Source: Merdibacter sp965119685 (GTDB lineage Bacteria; Bacillota_I; Bacilli_A; Erysipelotrichales; Erysipelotrichaceae). From it: a DNA stretch of 64,000 nt. Position 1 is the stretch's first letter; each line of letters opens with the position of its first letter. Both the position numbers and the translations under genes were made by a program. The notes beneath the pieces are model-generated. The model was not told the origin of the DNA, did no database searches, and saw only the letters and a list, made by a program, of their open reading frames with translations. Below are positions 43,692 through 54,323 of the stretch, piece after piece. The stretch covers positions 1,426,001 to 1,490,000 of the forward strand of contig OZ221971.1 of NCBI GenBank assembly GCA_965119685.1, in the 5' to 3' direction.

Positions 43692-45857
43692 ATGCAGGTG
43701 GCGGAGATCTACATAGAACACACGGCGCTGTCGTTAGATCAGTGCTATACATATCGCTGTGATCATCACTGCGTTCAGGTTGGTATGCGGGTGCGGGTGC
43801 CTTTCGGCACAAAGAAGCTCGTCGGATTTGTCGATGCGCTCAAACAGCTCAGCGAAAAGGAAGCCGCCGCTTTGCCTTATCAGCTTCGCTCCGTGATCGA
43901 GGTGATCGATGAAAAGCCGCTGTTAAATGAGGAGCTGCGCATGCTGGGCAAGTGGATGGCAAAGTATTATGTCGCTTCCACAATCAGCTGCTATCAGTGT
44001 ATGCTGCCGCGTTCGCTCAAGCCGAAAACGACAAAGGCTGCCATCGCCATGGAGGAGATTGCCGTCTATGTGCAAAGCCTGCCGAATCTGACGAAACGCC
44101 AGCAGGAGGTGTTGGATCAGGTTGCCAAGCATTCCCCATTGTTGGCGTCTCAATATCGCCGGCAGTATAAATCGATCGCCAAAACACTGATTGACAAGGG
44201 CTGTGTACGCATTGAAAAAAGGGAGCGCCGCCCCTTGCGCAAGGAGAGTCAGCTGACCTCGTCCAAGTATACGCTCACCAGGGAGCAGGCGGACGCCTTA
44301 GCATGCCTGCAAAAGGAAGAGGGGTATCGTGTCGCCCTCTTGCATGGGGTGACCGGCAGCGGCAAAAGCGAAGTGTTTCTGCGCTATGCGCTTGATCGGG
44401 TGAAAGCGGGCAAGCAGGTGCTGTTTCTGGTGCCGGAGATCTCGCTCACCCCGCAGATGCAGCGGCAGGTGCAAGAGCGCTTCGGCGATCAGGCGGCGAT
44501 CTATCACTCACATCTCAGCGATCAGCAGAAGTATGAACAGTATCAGCTGGTGGCAAAGGGGGAGGTACAGGTGGTGGTTGGCACTCGCAGCGCCATGTTT
44601 CTGCCCTTTGCCGACTTGGGGGCGATCATACTGGATGAAGAGCACGATCCCAGCTACAAGCAGGACAATATGCCTTGCTATCACTGCCGCGACATCGCGT
44701 TGTGGCGGGCGAAATACCATGACTGCAAGGTGATCTTAGCCAGCGCCACCCCTTCACTAGAAAGCTATGCCAGAGCCTACAAGGGAGTTTATCAGCTGAT
44801 CGAGATGAAGCATCGCATTCATCAGACGCTGCCGCAGACGGAGATCGTCAATATGGGGGAGGCACTGCGTCATGGGGAGAGCGCGCTGTTGTCCAAACGG
44901 CTGTATCAGGCGATGGAGGAGACGTTGGCACGCGGGGAGCAGGTGCTGTTGCTGCTCAACCGCAGAGGCTATTCGCCGGTGCTTCGCTGTATTGACTGCG
45001 GTGAGGCGCTGATGTGTCCGCACTGTGATGTAGCGCTTAGCTATCATAAAGAAGAACAGCGTATGAAATGCCATATCTGCGGCTATTCGCGTGCGCTGCC
45101 AAGGGAGTGTCCTTCCTGTCACTCGCATCGCTGGCGCTATTTGGGGATCGGCACACAGCGTTTGGAGGAATATGTGCAGACATGCTTTCCACAGGCGTCG
45201 ATCATCCGCATGGACAGTGATGCGACGAGGCGCAAGGGAGCGCATGAACGCTTGTTGGACAGCTTTTCCAAGGGGGGCGACATCCTGTTGGGAACACAGA
45301 TGATCGCCAAGGGACTGGATTATGAAAATGTGACGCTGGTGGGAATCGTCAATGCCGACGCTTCCTTAAAAAGCGGCGACTACCGCAGCAGTGAGCTGAC
45401 CTTTGATCTGCTGGAACAGGCGTGTGGAAGAAGCGGCAGAGGAAGAAAGCGGGGCAGGGTGATCTTACAGGCGTATGACTGTGATCACTATGCCCTGCGC
45501 TGTGCCGCAAGTCATGACTATCAGCGCTTTTTCCAAGAGGAGATGCGTTATCGCCACCTTGCGCAGTATCCGCCCTACACCTATCTGTCCGCCGCCTATT
45601 TTTGGCATCGGGATGAGCAGACGGCGAAGCAGGGGGCGCATGCCGCGCTGGAAGCGCTGAGGGATCAGCGGCTGTGCAAGGTGCTGGGGCCGATCGCCTT
45701 AGGCAGGCAGAAGGACGCATATCGCTATCGTGTGATCTTAAAGGGCAAGGATCGCGGGGCACAGGCGATGCTGCTGCGAAAGATGTTTGAAGCGCACATT
45801 CAGAGCAAACAGCGCGCGCAGATGGAGATCGACGTCGATCTGCTGCTGGTGAGCTGA
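43692..45857 (+). CDS. priA: Primosomal replication-restart helicase PriA
   Basis: A 721-residue superfamily 2 DNA helicase that reloads the replisome at stalled forks. The 3'-DNA-binding N-domain (1-100) is followed by the helicase with GVTGSGKSEVF (Walker A), DEEHDPSYKQ (DEAH box) and LLNRRGYSP. The zinc module has four CxxC-type pairs (CIDCGE, CPHCDV, CHICGY, CPSCHS), and the C-terminal domain closes the protein. ATG 43692 lies six bases after GAGGTGA. It heads an operon with PAP2 and rsmB; def and fmt, usual after priA in Bacillus, are missing here. Confidence 0.96.
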   Translation: MQVAEIYIEHTALSLDQCYTYRCDHHCVQVGMRVRVPFGTKKLVGFVDALKQLSEKEAAALPYQLRSVIEVIDEKPLLNEELRMLGKWMAKYYVASTISCYQCMLPRSLKPKTTKAAIAMEEIAVYVQSLPNLTKRQQEVLDQVAKHSPLLASQYRRQYKSIAKTLIDKGCVRIEKRERRPLRKESQLTSSKYTLTREQADALACLQKEEGYRVALLHGVTGSGKSEVFLRYALDRVKAGKQVLFLVPEISLTPQMQRQVQERFGDQAAIYHSHLSDQQKYEQYQLVAKGEVQVVVGTRSAMFLPFADLGAIILDEEHDPSYKQDNMPCYHCRDIALWRAKYHDCKVILASATPSLESYARAYKGVYQLIEMKHRIHQTLPQTEIVNMGEALRHGESALLSKRLYQAMEETLARGEQVLLLLNRRGYSPVLRCIDCGEALMCPHCDVALSYHKEEQRMKCHICGYSRALPRECPSCHSHRWRYLGIGTQRLEEYVQTCFPQASIIRMDSDATRRKGAHERLLDSFSKGGDILLGTQMIAKGLDYENVTLVGIVNADASLKSGDYRSSELTFDLLEQACGRSGRGRKRGRVILQAYDCDHYALRCAASHDYQRFFQEEMRYRHLAQYPPYTYLSAAYFWHRDEQTAKQGAHAALEALRDQRLCKVLGPIALGRQKDAYRYRVILKGKDRGAQAMLLRKMFEAHIQSKQRAQMEIDVDLLLVS

Positions 45858-45860
45858 GCG

Positions 45861-46637
45861 ATGCAAAAAAGAGAACTCGCTATCGCCTATGCTTTCGGCG
45901 CGCTTTGCCTGCTGGCGGGAACGCTGTGGGACTTGCCGATTACGCAGGCGTTATATCGTCCCCAGACACTGTTTGCCCTTGTGCTGGAGATCGGATGGCC
46001 GTGGGTGTTAAAGCTTTGCCTCGCCTTTTGTGCGTGGATCGTATGGGAGAAAAAGCCGCTTTTGATCGCTGCGGCGCAGCTGGTGCTCGCCGCTTTGTTC
46101 GCCGTCGACGTAAGCGATGCGTTTCATGTCTCTCTGTTTGGCTGGCAGAGCTTGCTGGCGTTTCTTTCGCTGCCTTTGCTGGCAGGATGCTTTTGGCGCT
46201 CTCTTTCATCGTGGAGACGCGCATGGCTGCGTCCGTATGTGATTTATTTTTTGCAGGTGACGGTAACGACCATGCTCATCGTCGGCTTGCTGAAGATCGG
46301 TTTTGGGCGGATTCGCTTTCGGCAGATGCAGGATGCAACGCAGTTTTGTGTCTGGTATCGACCCTGCTTTGCATGGGGAACTTCGTTTCCCAGCGGTCAT
46401 GTCGGCTCGTTTGCCGCCGCTATGCTCTGCTTGCTGTCCTTTCGCTTTCCTACATGGAGATGTCATCGGGCAATGCTGCTGGCGATCGTATGGGGGAGCA
46501 TCGTCTGCATGATGGTGTCGCGGATCATCATGGGCGCACATTTTGTCAGCGATACGGCGGCAGGGATGCTGATCGCCTTGGGCTGCTGGCAGTTTTTTGA
46601 TCATCGTTGGAAGGGGTGGTTTCATGACCATGCGTAA
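45861..46637 (+). CDS. PAP2-family membrane phosphatase
   Basis: 258 residues with about six membrane helices. The three PAP2 motifs are KIGFGRIRFR (KX6RP-like but with Phe for Pro), PSGH, and SRIIMGAHFVSD with the catalytic His. Likely substrates are undecaprenyl diphosphate or phosphatidic acid. It starts three bases after priA and overlaps rsmB by 14 bases. Confidence 0.88.
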   Translation: MQKRELAIAYAFGALCLLAGTLWDLPITQALYRPQTLFALVLEIGWPWVLKLCLAFCAWIVWEKKPLLIAAAQLVLAALFAVDVSDAFHVSLFGWQSLLAFLSLPLLAGCFWRSLSSWRRAWLRPYVIYFLQVTVTTMLIVGLLKIGFGRIRFRQMQDATQFCVWYRPCFAWGTSFPSGHVGSFAAAMLCLLSFRFPTWRCHRAMLLAIVWGSIVCMMVSRIIMGAHFVSDTAAGMLIALGCWQFFDHRWKGWFHDHA

Positions 46638-47868
46638 ATGGTGCTTACAGGCACTATATGCCATCTGTGAGGAACACGCGTACAGCAATCTCTACCTGCA
46701 AAAGCACTTGGAAGAACTGGCGCCCAAGGAGCGTGCGTTAGCTAGCTCCATCGTCTACGGCACTTTGCAAAATCAGCGCTATCTGCGTTATCAATGGGAG
46801 GCGATGGTGGCGCGCAGGCCGAAAAAAAGAGTGGCACTGTTGCTGGATATGAGCGTATATCAGCTGTTGTTTTTAGATTCTTTGCCGGATTATGCGATCA
46901 TCCATGAAGCGGTGATGCTGTGCGGCGAGTGGATGCCGCAGGCCAAGGGCATGGTCAACGGCGTTTTGCGGCGCTTTCAGCGCGAAGGCAAACGAGCGCT
47001 GCCGAAAGATCCGTGGCAGGCGTTAGCCATCACCAGCGGATTGCCAAATTGGCTCATCGCCATGTGGCGGCGGCAATATGGCGATGAACGCTGTGTGCAG
47101 ATCTGTCAGGGTCTGAATGTCATACAGCCGCAGTGCGTGCGGGTCAATCGGATGAAAACGGATCGAGAGACGTTACTAGCCAAAGGAGCGTTTACCTGCG
47201 GCAGGCTCAGCGAGGATGCGCTGTATGTACAAAAGGGATCGGCGGCGGACAGCGACGCTTATCGTAACGGCGAGATTTCCATTCAAAGCGAAGCCAGCCA
47301 GATGGTCGCGCTGTGGATGGCGGCGCAAAGCGGGGAGAGGCTGTTAGATGTTTGCAGCGCACCCGGCTCCAAGGCGTGTCATTTAGCGGAGCGCATGAAC
47401 GATTGCGGCAGCATCTTATGCGGCGACATTCACCCTCACCGCGTGAAGCTGATCGAGCAGGGAGCCAAACGCTTAGGGTTGAAAAGCATTCAAGCGCGGG
47501 TGATGGATGCGACAAAGCTGAAGGGGGTCGCGGACGGCGCTTATGACGGCGTGCTGTGTGATGTGCCTTGCAGCGGCTATGGCGTGATGGGACGAAAGAG
47601 TGATATCAAGCTGCGGCTCTCCTCACAGACGATGGATGAGCTGATTCCCTTGCAGCAGGCGATTTTGTGCTGTGCAAGCGCCAAGGTAAAGGTGCAGGGA
47701 CGCTTGATCTACTCCACCTGCACGCTCAACCGCAAGGAAAACGAGAAGCAGATCGAACGCTTTTTAAAGGAGCATCCCGCTTTTGCGCTGCGCCGGGAAC
47801 AGACGTTTTTCCCCGATGCACAGGGAGGGGACGGCTTTTATATCGCGCTGATGGTGCGCGAGCGATGA
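46624..47868 (+). CDS. rsmB: 16S rRNA m5C967 methyltransferase RsmB
   Basis: 414 residues. The NusB-like helical N-domain (1-140) is followed by a SAM-dependent domain. DVCSAPGSKA is motif I, DVPCSGYGVMG carries the motif IV Cys, and YSTCTL carries the catalytic motif VI Cys. GGGGTGG lies before ATG 46624, within the end of the PAP2 gene. Confidence 0.93.
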   Translation: MTMRKWCLQALYAICEEHAYSNLYLQKHLEELAPKERALASSIVYGTLQNQRYLRYQWEAMVARRPKKRVALLLDMSVYQLLFLDSLPDYAIIHEAVMLCGEWMPQAKGMVNGVLRRFQREGKRALPKDPWQALAITSGLPNWLIAMWRRQYGDERCVQICQGLNVIQPQCVRVNRMKTDRETLLAKGAFTCGRLSEDALYVQKGSAADSDAYRNGEISIQSEASQMVALWMAAQSGERLLDVCSAPGSKACHLAERMNDCGSILCGDIHPHRVKLIEQGAKRLGLKSIQARVMDATKLKGVADGAYDGVLCDVPCSGYGVMGRKSDIKLRLSSQTMDELIPLQQAILCCASAKVKVQGRLIYSTCTLNRKENEKQIERFLKEHPAFALRREQTFFPDAQGGDGFYIALMVRER

Positions 47869-47869
47869 T

Positions 47870-47899
47870 AACGGTTGTGAGACAGCCGTTTTCTTCTTT
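47870..47899 (+). terminator. Terminator after rsmB
   Basis: AACGGTTG pairs with CAGCCGTT across TGAGA, then TTCTTCTTT. Confidence 0.75.
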
Positions 47900-48022
47900 A
47901 TAAGGAAGGCGTGCCTGTACGCTTGGCTGTGAGCAAGCCATGCGTGTGCGATCGGCAGGGGCGCATCTGTAAATATTTGTGTTTGAGCGATGATTCACGT
48001 GCGGAAACAAGGGAAAGTATGA

Positions 48023-48028
48023 TAGAAT
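48023..48028 (+). promoter_or_regulatory. Extended -10 of the rlmN operon
   Basis: TGA-TAGAAT with no good -35. It argues against translation starting at ATG 48027. Confidence 0.4.
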
Positions 48029-48077
48029 GATAACGATGTCACAGCATGCTGTGATAGGGGAACGATACGGTGATTAC

Positions 48078-49115
48078 ATGAAAAGTTTATATGATTTCAA
48101 CTATGAGCAGATACAGGACTATGCCTTGGCGCAGGGGTGGAAGGCATTTCGCGGCCATCAGATCTTTCAGTGGCTGTATCGTCAGCGGGTCGCGCAGATC
48201 GAGGAGATGACCAATCTCTCCAAGGAGACCCGCGAGCGGCTGGCGCAGGAGTTCATCCTCTCGCCTTTGACATTGCAGGAAAAGCAGGTGGCGAAGGACG
48301 GTACCTGTAAATACTTGTTCGCCTTGGCGGACGGTTCGCTGATCGAGAGCGTGCTGATGCAGTTTGACTATGGCAAGAGCGTCTGTGTGACCTCACAGGT
48401 CGGCTGCAACATGGGGTGCGCGTTTTGTGCCAGCGGTTTAACGAAGAAGCAGCGCGATCTCACCAGCGGGGAGATGGTGGCGCAGGTGCTTTACATCCAG
48501 CGCGAATTGGATGCGAAGGGGGAGCGGATCAGCCATATCGTCGTCATGGGGACGGGGGAGCCTTTCGACAACTATGACAACGTGATGAACTTTGCGGCAA
48601 CGCTCAATCACGATCGCGGGATGGCGATCGGTGCGCGCCATATTACGATCTCCACCTGCGGCATCGTGCCGCGCATCTATGACTTTGCCAAAGAGCATAC
48701 CCAATACAATCTGGCGATCTCCCTGCATGCGCCTAACGATGAGCTGCGTACACGGCTGATGCCGGTCAATCAGGCATATCCGCTAAGCGAATTGATGCAG
48801 GCGTTAGATGTGTACTGCGCACAGAACAACCGCCGGCTGACATTGGAATACATCCTGTTAAAAGGGGTTAACGATCAGCCGCTGCACGCGCGGCAGCTGG
48901 CAAAGCTGATCGGCAAGCGCAACGCCTATGTCAACCTGATCCCATACAATGCGGTGGATGAAAAAGGGTTTGTGGGCGTCGATCGTGGGGCGGCGATGGT
49001 GTTTTACGATCAGCTGATGAAGCTGGGCGTTCGCTGTACCATCCGCAAGGAGCATGGCGGCGACATCGATGCGGCATGCGGACAGCTGCGTGTCAAGCAT
49101 CTGCGAAAGGGGTAA
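48078..49115 (+). CDS. rlmN: Dual-specificity RNA methyltransferase RlmN
   Basis: A 345-residue radical-SAM enzyme that makes m2A2503 in 23S rRNA and m2A37 in some tRNAs. The 4Fe-4S site is CNMGCAFC. MGTGEPFDNYDN and EYILLKGVND are typical, and the methyl-carrying Cys lies in AACGQLR near the end. The start is set to ATG 48078 (MKSLYDF), with a weak GGTGAT close by; an upstream ATG at 48036 is in frame. It begins the rlmN-prpC-prkC-rsgA block. Confidence 0.95.
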   Translation: MKSLYDFNYEQIQDYALAQGWKAFRGHQIFQWLYRQRVAQIEEMTNLSKETRERLAQEFILSPLTLQEKQVAKDGTCKYLFALADGSLIESVLMQFDYGKSVCVTSQVGCNMGCAFCASGLTKKQRDLTSGEMVAQVLYIQRELDAKGERISHIVVMGTGEPFDNYDNVMNFAATLNHDRGMAIGARHITISTCGIVPRIYDFAKEHTQYNLAISLHAPNDELRTRLMPVNQAYPLSELMQALDVYCAQNNRRLTLEYILLKGVNDQPLHARQLAKLIGKRNAYVNLIPYNAVDEKGFVGVDRGAAMVFYDQLMKLGVRCTIRKEHGGDIDAACGQLRVKHLRKG

Positions 49116-49119
49116 GAAC

Positions 49120-49869
49120 ATGGATTACTATGGAGCGAGCGATCAGGGACTCAAGCGTGAGCTGAATGAGGATTCGTATTGCTGCATGGAAAATGCAAAC
49201 GGCGATTTTCTCGCTTGTGTCTGTGATGGCATCGGCGGTGCGGCGGCCGGGGAAGTCGCCAGCAAAATGGCAATCATGCATTTACAGGAGCGTTTTTTAA
49301 GCGCGCCTGCTTTTGAGAGTGAAGTGATGATCGCCACATGGCTCAGACAGTCGATCGAGGAGGCCAACGATCTCATCTTTACGGCAGCGATGCGCAGCGT
49401 AAAGCAGCGGGGGATGGGGACGACCTGCGTCGGTGTTTTGCGCAGCAACGAGCGTACCTTTGTGTTCAATGTCGGAGACTCGCGCGTCTATGCGCTGTAT
49501 GCGGACTCCTTTTTAGCGATGACCGAGGATCATTCCTATATTGCCGATTTGTTGAAGAAGGGCTCGATCACATTGGAACAGGCGAAGGTGCATCCGGGGC
49601 GCAACATGCTCACCAACGCGCTGGGCGTATGGGATCATGTCAAGATCGACATTCATAAGATCCGCGAGGATTACACAGCGCTGTTAGTGTGCAGCGACGG
49701 GCTTCACGGCTATGTGAGCGAGGAGACGATCCGCAGTGTGATCGATCGCTTTGACTGCGATGCGAAACAAAAGGCGGAGCTGCTGATACAGTTAGCCAAC
49801 GATATGGGCGGCTACGATAACGTCACTGTCATCCTCATGGAGAAAAAGGCGGGTGAAGCGCATGGATAA
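49120..49869 (+). CDS. prpC: PP2C-type Ser/Thr protein phosphatase PrpC/Stp
   Basis: A 249-residue, cytoplasmic, Mn-dependent enzyme. The metal ligands lie in DQGLKRELNED, CDGIGG, SDGLHGYV and GGYDNVTVI; GMGTTCVG and NVGDSRVY are core motifs. It removes phosphates placed by PrkC, its neighbour, with which it overlaps by eight bases. GAAAGGGG is the ribosome site. Confidence 0.95.
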   Translation: MDYYGASDQGLKRELNEDSYCCMENANGDFLACVCDGIGGAAAGEVASKMAIMHLQERFLSAPAFESEVMIATWLRQSIEEANDLIFTAAMRSVKQRGMGTTCVGVLRSNERTFVFNVGDSRVYALYADSFLAMTEDHSYIADLLKKGSITLEQAKVHPGRNMLTNALGVWDHVKIDIHKIREDYTALLVCSDGLHGYVSEETIRSVIDRFDCDAKQKAELLIQLANDMGGYDNVTVILMEKKAGEAHG

Positions 49870-51535
49870 GCTGATCGCAAACCGTTATCTGCTGATCAAC
49901 AGCATCGGACAAGGCGGCATGGCAGACGTCTACAAGGCGGTGGATACGATTTTAAACCGTGAGGTGGCGGTCAAAATCCTGCGCGGTGAGCTCTCACATG
50001 ATCCGATGACGCTGCTGCGCTTTCAGCGGGAGGCCAGCGCCGCCAGCAAGCTCTCTCACCCCAATGTCGTCGACGTGTATGATGTCGGCGAGAGCGAGGG
50101 CCGTCATTACATCGTCATGGAATATGTGCGCGGGCGCACGCTGAAGCAGCTGATCGCACAGCGCGGTGCACTGAATCTCGATGAGGCGATCGACATCATG
50201 ATGCAGCTGGCCAGCGCGATCTCCCTAGCGCATGAAAAGCATATCATCCATCGCGACATCAAACCGCAAAACGTGCTGGTAAAGGATGATGGGACGGTGA
50301 AGATCACCGATTTCGGCATCGCGATCGCCCACGATTCCATCCAGCTGACGCAAAATCACACGGTGATGGGCAGTGCGCACTATCTGGCGCCGGAGACGAC
50401 ACGGGGCGAGGCGCCTGGCTTTGCGGTGGATATTTACGCACTGGGCATCGTGTTTTACGAGCTGCTCAGCGGCAAGGTGCCCTTTCAGGGGAGCACGCCG
50501 ACGGAGATCGCCGTCAAACACCTGCGCGAGCCGATGCCTTACATACGCGACTTCAATCCGACCATACCGCAGTCGGTGGAAAACATCATCCTCAAGGCAT
50601 GCGTCAAGCGTGTCGATCAGCGCTTTGTCAGCGTTGACGAGATGATTGATGCACTGGCACACTGCCGCCTGCCGCAATACGCTAACGCAGCGCGTCTGGA
50701 ATTTGAGAACGACGAAATCCTCGCGGTAAAGGTGGAGGATGGCAAGCTGCGCGTCGAGCAGGGAAAACATCGTCCGCTCGATCGCCGCAAGCGGCGGATG
50801 TGGATTCTCAGCGGAGCGATCGCGCTTTGCACGGTGTTGATCGTGAGCGTGGCGGCGTTATTTGCCACCGGCGTTCTTTCACTGGATCCCCTGCTTGGCA
50901 TCCCGATCCCAAGCGTGGTCGGCTTAAGCGAGCAGGAGGCTGTGGACGAGCTGTTAGCTGCCGGGTTTCAGCGTGAGCAGATCACGGTGGAAGAGGTGCT
51001 CAGCGAGGAGATGGAGAAAGGCATGGTGGCGGCGGTGGAGCCAAAGGAGGAGAGCCGGGTCGCAAGCGATGGAAACATCGTATTGCAGGTTTCCCGCGGC
51101 GGCTACTATGTAGTCGAGAACTATGTCGGAATGAGTTTAGACCAGCTGCGTCAGACGTTTGCCGAGCATGGCGTCAACATCCGCATCCGGCAAAAGGAAC
51201 AGGCACGCTCCGACGTCAGCAAGGGCACGATCCTCTCTCAGAGCCTGGCCGTCGGGGAGAAGATCGATCCCTTAGGCGATAATGAGATCGAAATTACGGT
51301 TGCCATCTCTCCGAGCTTTTCCATCCCTTCCTCGATCATCGGCATGGAGTTACAGGATGCAAAGGAGCTGTTAAACGGCTATGGAGCCGCTGTGGTGACC
51401 AGCCGCATCAGCGAGGATATTCTCAACGAAGAGGAGAAACTGGGCGAAGGCCGTGTCGTACGCTGTGATCCCGCTCCCCAGGAGAATTATACGCAGGAAG
51501 GAGTGGACAGCTACATCGTGCTGTACTACTATTAG
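49862..51535 (+). CDS. prkC: PASTA-domain Ser/Thr kinase PrkC
   Basis: 557 residues. The kinase domain (1-270) has GQGGMADVY, Lys38, HRDIKPQN and DFG. One membrane helix lies at about 315-335. The extracellular part has three PASTA repeats (about 345-545; starts PSVVGLSEQ, ENYVGMSLDQ, PSSIIGMELQ) that bind muropeptides or lipid II. It controls growth, wall metabolism and spore germination in relatives. It is the housekeeping kinase, distinct in sequence and layout from the island kinase at 28144. Confidence 0.96.
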   Translation: MDKLIANRYLLINSIGQGGMADVYKAVDTILNREVAVKILRGELSHDPMTLLRFQREASAASKLSHPNVVDVYDVGESEGRHYIVMEYVRGRTLKQLIAQRGALNLDEAIDIMMQLASAISLAHEKHIIHRDIKPQNVLVKDDGTVKITDFGIAIAHDSIQLTQNHTVMGSAHYLAPETTRGEAPGFAVDIYALGIVFYELLSGKVPFQGSTPTEIAVKHLREPMPYIRDFNPTIPQSVENIILKACVKRVDQRFVSVDEMIDALAHCRLPQYANAARLEFENDEILAVKVEDGKLRVEQGKHRPLDRRKRRMWILSGAIALCTVLIVSVAALFATGVLSLDPLLGIPIPSVVGLSEQEAVDELLAAGFQREQITVEEVLSEEMEKGMVAAVEPKEESRVASDGNIVLQVSRGGYYVVENYVGMSLDQLRQTFAEHGVNIRIRQKEQARSDVSKGTILSQSLAVGEKIDPLGDNEIEITVAISPSFSIPSSIIGMELQDAKELLNGYGAAVVTSRISEDILNEEEKLGEGRVVRCDPAPQENYTQEGVDSYIVLYYY

Positions 51536-51538
51536 CTT

Positions 51539-52405
51539 ATGGAAAAAGGAAAAATCATAAAAATTATATCGAATCAATATGATGTGCTGTTAACAAATGG
51601 GGAGATCGTGCGCTGTGTGGCGATGGGAAAGCTGCGCAAGAGCCGTCCGCCGATCGTCGGCGATTATGTGGAGGTGGAGCGCTTTTCTTCCTCCATCGGC
51701 ATTCAGCGGATTTTACAACGCCGCAACGAGCTGCGCCGCCCGGCCATCGCCAACGTCGATCAGGCGATTATCGTCATGTCGACAGTGATTCCCGATTACT
51801 CTCCCCAGCTCATCGACCGTCTGATCTTTCAGATCTGCTACGCTGAAATCACGCCGATTCTCTGTGTGACGAAAATGGATTTAATCGATGAGGATTCATG
51901 GATTCATGCTTCAATTCAGGCGTATCAAGACAGCGGCTATACGGTGGTGGAGAGCGGCAGCGGCTATGAGGAGGATGCGCTGAAAGCATTGTTGAAGAAT
52001 AAGGTCTCCGTGCTGTGCGGACAAAGCGGCGCCGGGAAGAGCTCTTTGCTCAATCGTATCGAGCCAGGCTTTCACTTGCAGACACAGCAGACCAGCAAGG
52101 CGTTAGGACGGGGAAAGCATACGACACGTCACTGTGAGCTGCATCCGGTTGCCGGGGGCTGGGTGGCGGATACGCCCGGGTTTTCCTCGCTGGATTTCCA
52201 ATATATGTCCATCGACGCCCTTGCCGCCTGCATCCCGGACTTTCAGCCGTATTTGGGAGCGTGCCGGTTCAAGGACTGCGTGCATCTCAAAGAGCCGCAG
52301 TGTGCCATCAAGCAGGCGGTCGATGAAGGACGCATCGATGCACAGCGCTACCGCCATTATGAGGAGGTTGCGGAAGTGATCGCAATGAGCAAACCGCGCT
52401 ATTGA
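51539..52405 (+). CDS. rsgA: Ribosome small-subunit GTPase RsgA
   Basis: A 288-residue circularly permuted GTPase assisting late 30S maturation. The OB-fold covers about 1-65. TKMDL (G4) precedes the G1 GQSGAGKSS (about 160) and G3 DTPGF. The zinc site is CRFKDCVHLKEPQC. There is no clear Shine-Dalgarno; its ATG lies three bases after the prkC stop, so translation is likely coupled. Confidence 0.96.
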   Translation: MEKGKIIKIISNQYDVLLTNGEIVRCVAMGKLRKSRPPIVGDYVEVERFSSSIGIQRILQRRNELRRPAIANVDQAIIVMSTVIPDYSPQLIDRLIFQICYAEITPILCVTKMDLIDEDSWIHASIQAYQDSGYTVVESGSGYEEDALKALLKNKVSVLCGQSGAGKSSLLNRIEPGFHLQTQQTSKALGRGKHTTRHCELHPVAGGWVADTPGFSSLDFQYMSIDALAACIPDFQPYLGACRFKDCVHLKEPQCAIKQAVDEGRIDAQRYRHYEEVAEVIAMSKPRY

Positions 52406-52584
52406 TGCCGCTGTGAGGTGTGCGCATGGATACGTGTTGTTAGCGCAAAAGCGAAACGGCGCCTTTCCATCTGGCGATTGTTTGAAACAGCTGTGAAAGA
52501 CATATTGTACCCATAACGAAAAGAGCACTCATACATGCGTGCCATCCATATCGAATGACACATATCATCAAAGGAGTTGACAGA

Positions 52585-53237
<653 letters not shown>

Positions 53238-53247
<10 letters not shown>

Positions 53248-53843
53248 TCGTGCTCGTCTCGCCCTTGGCGAAGCAGGTGCCTTTGCTTGCGGGGGCGGAC
53301 TATGCCGGGGTGGATGCCGGTGCGCTTTGTTGTTTACGGCAGGGAATCGACATGGTGTTTGCGCTGGGTGATTTCGATACAGCGAAAGATGTGAAAGAAC
53401 AGATCGGCACAAGGACTGATTGCTATGTCTTGCCCTGCCGCAAAAATGAGACGGACATGGAGAGCGCATGGGCGCAGGCGCGTCAGCGCGGTTATGAGAC
53501 AATCATCCTCTATGGCGTATTGCAGGGACGTTTCGACCACACTTTGGCCAATCTCTCCCTGCTGCTGCACCGCGATCCCCACCTCATCCTCATGGATGAA
53601 AACAATCGGGTGCGTCTGTTGAGCGCCGGGGAGTATGAGATTCCGAAGGCGTACACCTATCTTTCCTTTTTTGCGCTGGAGGAGAGCTGTATCAGCGAGG
53701 AGGGCGTCGCCTATCCGCTGACACAAAAGATCATCACTACCGCGGATATTTTTACCGTATCCAATGAGATCGTAACAGAGCGTGCACATGTGATCGTCCA
53801 TTCTGGCCGGGTGCTGATGATCGAGTCAAACGACATGCGCTGA
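53238..53843 (+). CDS. thiN: Thiamine pyrophosphokinase
   Basis: 201 residues. It transfers pyrophosphate from ATP to thiamine. GVDAGALCCLRQGI, ALGDFDT and the YGVLQGRFDHTLAN motif are diagnostic. The order rsgA-rpe-thiN is conserved in Bacillota. It overlaps rpe by ten bases and is followed by a terminator. Confidence 0.93.
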
Positions 53844-53906
53844 GCGATCGCAATTTATTTTCTAGGAGACTGTAACAAAAAAAAGAAAGATCACTATGCA
53901 AAGAAG

Positions 53907-53949
53907 AACGAGTGATGAAGCGGGCTGACGCCTGTTACACTCGTTTTTT
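53907..53949 (+). terminator. Terminator after thiN
   Basis: AACGAGTG (53907-53914) pairs with CACTCGTT (53938-53945), with an inner GGC/GCC pairing, then TTTT. Confidence 0.75.
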
Positions 53950-54212
53950 CTACTTGTTTTTTAGCAAGCAAAATCCGCGAACAGCAAAAAATGTATCTGT
54001 TCCCTATGAGAATGCGATGTATTTTTATTCGGATGCGTTGATTTGTTACAGCCCTTTTTCCTTGTAAGAGCGATAAAGAAAAAATGAGCATTTTGACTGA
54101 CTGCTGTGCGTCTTTTTGCCTTTTTCGTATAGGATGGTTCATCGGCGTGTGTCTGTCCGTATGATTGAGCGTCACTCCTCATATTTTATATGATAGGAGG
54201 GTTAGATACGCT
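53950..54212 (+). other. Interval between thiN terminator and the next small ORF
   Basis: A possible promoter (TTGAGC, 18 bases, TATGAT at 54189-54194). Otherwise nothing recognisable. Confidence 0.35.
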
Positions 54213-54293
54213 ATGGTCGCTTTTCCCGCGCGTGTGCAGAGAAGGCGCCTCCCCTTTTGCGGTTTCTTTACAATTCATGGAAAGTGTGCTTAA
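54213..54293 (+). CDS. Possible 26-residue peptide in the spoVM position
   Basis: ATG 54213 opens 26 codons (MVAFPARVQRRR..., ends HGKCA) eleven bases after AGGAGGG. In Bacillus, spoVM, also 26 codons, lies between thiN and rpmB, as this does. The sequence itself does not resemble SpoVM beyond length and an arginine-rich amphipathic stretch. The upstream -10 would start transcription at about the ribosome site. It may be chance. Confidence 0.2.
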   Translation: MVAFPARVQRRRLPFCGFFTIHGKCA

Positions 54294-54295
54294 AT
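54267..54295 (+). promoter_or_regulatory. Promoter of the DUF308 gene
   Basis: TTTACA, 17 bases, TTAAAT, 28 bases before the ATG. Confidence 0.4.
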
Positions 54296-54323
54296 ATTAT
54301 GAGATTTGGGAAGAGGTGGGAAG

